A stretch of 64,000 nt of DNA, taken from NCBI RefSeq assembly GCF_965199065.1, contig NZ_CBDAQN010000003.1, positions 1,550,001-1,614,000 of the forward strand, written 5' to 3'. The DNA is from Acidisoma sp965199065 (lineage in GTDB: Bacteria; Pseudomonadota; Alphaproteobacteria; Acetobacterales; Acetobacteraceae). A program made the translations under genes and the position numbers. The notes below the pieces were generated by a model, which saw only the letters and a list, made by a program, of their open reading frames with translations, had not been told where the DNA came from and searched no databases. Within the stretch, counting starts at the first letter, position 1, and each line of letters opens with the position of its first letter. This document shows, piece after piece, positions 62,474 to 64,000 of this stretch.

Positions 62474-63013
62474 ATCCCTAGACCGCCCCAAGGCACTACT
62501 CCGACGCGAGGCGATGGCCCGCGCGTGAATGAGGAAATCCGAGTCCCCCAGGTCCGTTTGATCGACCAGGACGGCGAGATGCTCGGCGTCATGACTGCTC
62601 GAGAGGCGCTGCAGCGCGCCTTCCAGGTTGGTCTTGACCTGCTGGAAATCAGCCCGAACGCCGAACCGCCGGTCGTCAAGATCCTGGACTTCGGCAAGTT
62701 CAAATATGAACAGCAAAAAAAGAAGAACGAGGCCAAGAAGAAGCAGAAAGTCATCGAGATCAAAGAGATCAAGGTGCGCCCCAATATCGACGAGAACGAC
62801 TACCAAGTGAAGCTCCGCGCCATGAAGGCCTTCATCGATGAAGGCGACAAGGTGAAGGTGACGCTCCGCTTCCGTGGTCGCGAAATGGCTCACCAGGACA
62901 TCGGGGTCAGGGTGCTGGAGCGTATCCGGGCGGATATGGATGTGCAGACGAAGGTCGAGCAAATGCCGCGCATGGAAAACCGCCAGATGGTCATGGTGCT
63001 GACGCCACGTTAA
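62474..63013 (+). CDS. infC: Translation initiation factor IF-3, probable ATC start codon
   Basis: A 179-residue factor that prevents subunit joining and discriminates initiator tRNA and start codons. The N-domain NEEIRVPQVRLIDQDGEMLGVMTAREAL and the C-domain KEIKVRPNIDENDYQVKLRAMKAFIDEGDKVKVTLRFRGREM are separated by a Lys-rich linker. I infer an ATC start: AGGAG lies six bases before it, and the codons to the first standard start (GTG, 62525) encode PRPPQGTTPTRGDGPR, matching the usual alphaproteobacterial IF3 N-terminus. Rare start codons are known in infC and allow autoregulation. Confidence 0.9.
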   Translation: MPRPPQGTTPTRGDGPRVNEEIRVPQVRLIDQDGEMLGVMTAREALQRAFQVGLDLLEISPNAEPPVVKILDFGKFKYEQQKKKNEAKKKQKVIEIKEIKVRPNIDENDYQVKLRAMKAFIDEGDKVKVTLRFRGREMAHQDIGVRVLERIRADMDVQTKVEQMPRMENRQMVMVLTPR

Positions 63014-63101
63014 CCGAGCGGGCGGCGGGCCCAGTGTCTCGCTGGCCTTGTTCTTGTATGGGTCGGCCCCGGTTTAAGCGTGTGCTGGATCGGGGTCGAC
63101 C

Positions 63102-64000
63102 ATGACTGCATCAGCCTTGGATATCGCGCGCCTCCGTGCCTCCTATGAGGCTGGCGACATCACCCCGCGTGACATGATCGCCGAGGTCCTCGCGCGCATC
63201 GCCGCTCTCAACGACGACGCCATCTGGATCTCGCGCCGTCCGGACGCGGATCTCTTGGCCGAGGCCGAGCAACTCGGCAACCGCTTCGCCGACCGCGCCG
63301 AATTTCCCCTCTACGGCATTCCGTTCGCGGTCAAAGACAATATCGATGTCGCCGGGCTGCCGACGACGGCGGCATGCCATGCATACGAGTACCGGCCACC
63401 GGATTCGGCGCCGGTTGTGGAGAGGCTGATCGCCGCCGGCGCCATCGTCATCGGAAAGACCAACCTCGATCAGTTCGCGACCGGCCTCGTCGGCGTCCGC
63501 TCCCCCTACGGCGTGCCGCGTAACACCTTCGACCCCGCCATGGTTCCGGGTGGGTCGAGTTCCGGCTCGGCCGTCGCCGTCGCGGCCGGGCTGGTGAGTT
63601 TCGCCCTCGGCACCGATACGGCAGGCTCCGGACGGGTTCCGGCTGCATTCAACAATCTTGTCGGCCTGAAGCCGACGCGGGGCCTGCTCAGCAACCGCGG
63701 CATGGTGCCCGCCTGCCGGTCGCTCGACTGCATCTCCATCTTCGCGCTGACCGTGCGCGATGCGGTGACGGTGCTGGATGTCGCGCAAGGTTTCGACGAG
63801 TTGGACGCCTATTCCCGCCTCCAGCCCGCCGGGTTCCGCGCGGCGCTGCGGTCTGCTCCGGCGGCCTTCACCTTCGCCGTGCCGCATCAGGCGCAGCTTG
63901 AGTTCTTCGGCGACGTCGAGGCGCAGACGCTGTTTGCGGAAGCCGTCTCACGCGCGGAGGCCCTCGGCGGCACGCGGGTGGAAATCGACTTCGCGCCCTG
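63102..64000 (+). CDS. Allophanate-hydrolase-like amidase, N-terminal part (runs off the window)
   Basis: 299 codons of an AS-family amidase, open at the window end. Lys78 (GIPFAVKDNIDVAGLPTTA), cis-Ser152 (VPGGSSSGSAVAVAAGLVSF) and Ser176 (GTDTAGSGRVPAAFNNLVG) form the triad. The DTAGSGRVPAA and GKTNLDQFATGLVG motifs are those of allophanate hydrolase (AtzF / urea amidolyase N-domain), so this is a better candidate for true allophanate hydrolase than the gene at 2.7 kb. Whether the C-terminal domain is present cannot be seen. Confidence 0.88.
   Translation, partial: MTASALDIARLRASYEAGDITPRDMIAEVLARIAALNDDAIWISRRPDADLLAEAEQLGNRFADRAEFPLYGIPFAVKDNIDVAGLPTTAACHAYEYRPPDSAPVVERLIAAGAIVIGKTNLDQFATGLVGVRSPYGVPRNTFDPAMVPGGSSSGSAVAVAAGLVSFALGTDTAGSGRVPAAFNNLVGLKPTRGLLSNRGMVPACRSLDCISIFALTVRDAVTVLDVAQGFDELDAYSRLQPAGFRAALRSAPAAFTFAVPHQAQLEFFGDVEAQTLFAEAVSRAEALGGTRVEIDFAP

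Noticed and set aside
1..64000. CRISPR arrays, insertion sequences, prophage or integrative elements
   Set aside because: No spaced direct repeats, transposase, integrase or phage structural genes are visible; the only hint is the tRNA-endonuclease overlap.

Overview
The window is a contiguous piece of a high-GC alphaproteobacterial chromosome. The evidence is the combination of a TrcR/DUF1013 cell-cycle regulator, a pair of DUF465 (YdcH-like) small proteins beside purEK, ClpS, OpgG/OpgH, EttA, a prpDCB-type propionate operon and thrS-infC, all with strong codon bias to G/C in third positions. A member of Rhodospirillales/Acetobacteraceae or Hyphomicrobiales would fit, but no rRNA or other decisive marker is present. 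I see no insertion sequence, prophage, integrase or CRISPR array.

Layout. 1-6.9 kb: end of a dipeptide/oligopeptide-type ABC transport operon (two ATPases, one Tat-exported family 5 binding protein) interleaved with three amidase-signature hydrolases. 7.0-8.3 kb: small NTF2-like protein, clpS, and a 2H-phosphodiesterase. 8.4-15.2 kb: a LacI regulator divergent from a CUT2 sugar ABC transporter (double ATPase, two permeases, binding protein) and an SDR dehydrogenase/epimerase. 15.2-20.4 kb: acid-sugar (tetronate-type) catabolism, with a class II aldolase/decarboxylase divergent from an L-threonate-dehydrogenase-like enzyme, a DUF1537 kinase, a tartrate-dehydrogenase-like enzyme and an aldo/keto reductase. 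A LacI-type palindrome occurs in both divergent promoters, linking import to catabolism. 20.6-26.0 kb (minus): hydratase, aldo/keto reductase and the methylcitrate genes prpD, prpC, prpB.

26.1-28.5 kb: small exported protein, a tiny ORF with a perfect extended Shine-Dalgarno, a sulfotransferase and a CueR-like regulator. 28.6-31.3 kb: RutA-type pyrimidine monooxygenase translationally coupled to an amidase in place of RutB. 31.4-35.1 kb: opgGH for periplasmic glucans. 35.1-38.7 kb: DUF1003 protein, then on the minus strand a small membrane protein, lrgA, lrgB and a GT39-like membrane glycosyltransferase. 38.8-44.6 kb: second LacI-regulated sugar cluster (2-hydroxyacid dehydrogenase, LacI, Frc-like transporter with single-domain ATPase, sugar epimerase/isomerase). 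44.7-45.4 kb: higBA toxin-antitoxin pair with a palindromic operator.

45.4-48.5 kb: queC and an Orn/Lys/Arg decarboxylase whose last ~35 codons are frameshifted, so that it reads into queC. 48.7-54.8 kb: orphan sulfonate-type binding protein, DUF427 and SDR genes, a conserved membrane-associated protein, ppa, an MHS-type MFS transporter, tRNA-Ile(CAT), and a secreted endonuclease whose 3' end lies inside the tRNA. 54.9-63.0 kb: housekeeping block ettA, GNAT, trcR, two DUF465 genes, purE, purK, thrS, infC (probable ATC start). The window closes in a fifth amidase-signature gene, of allophanate-hydrolase type.
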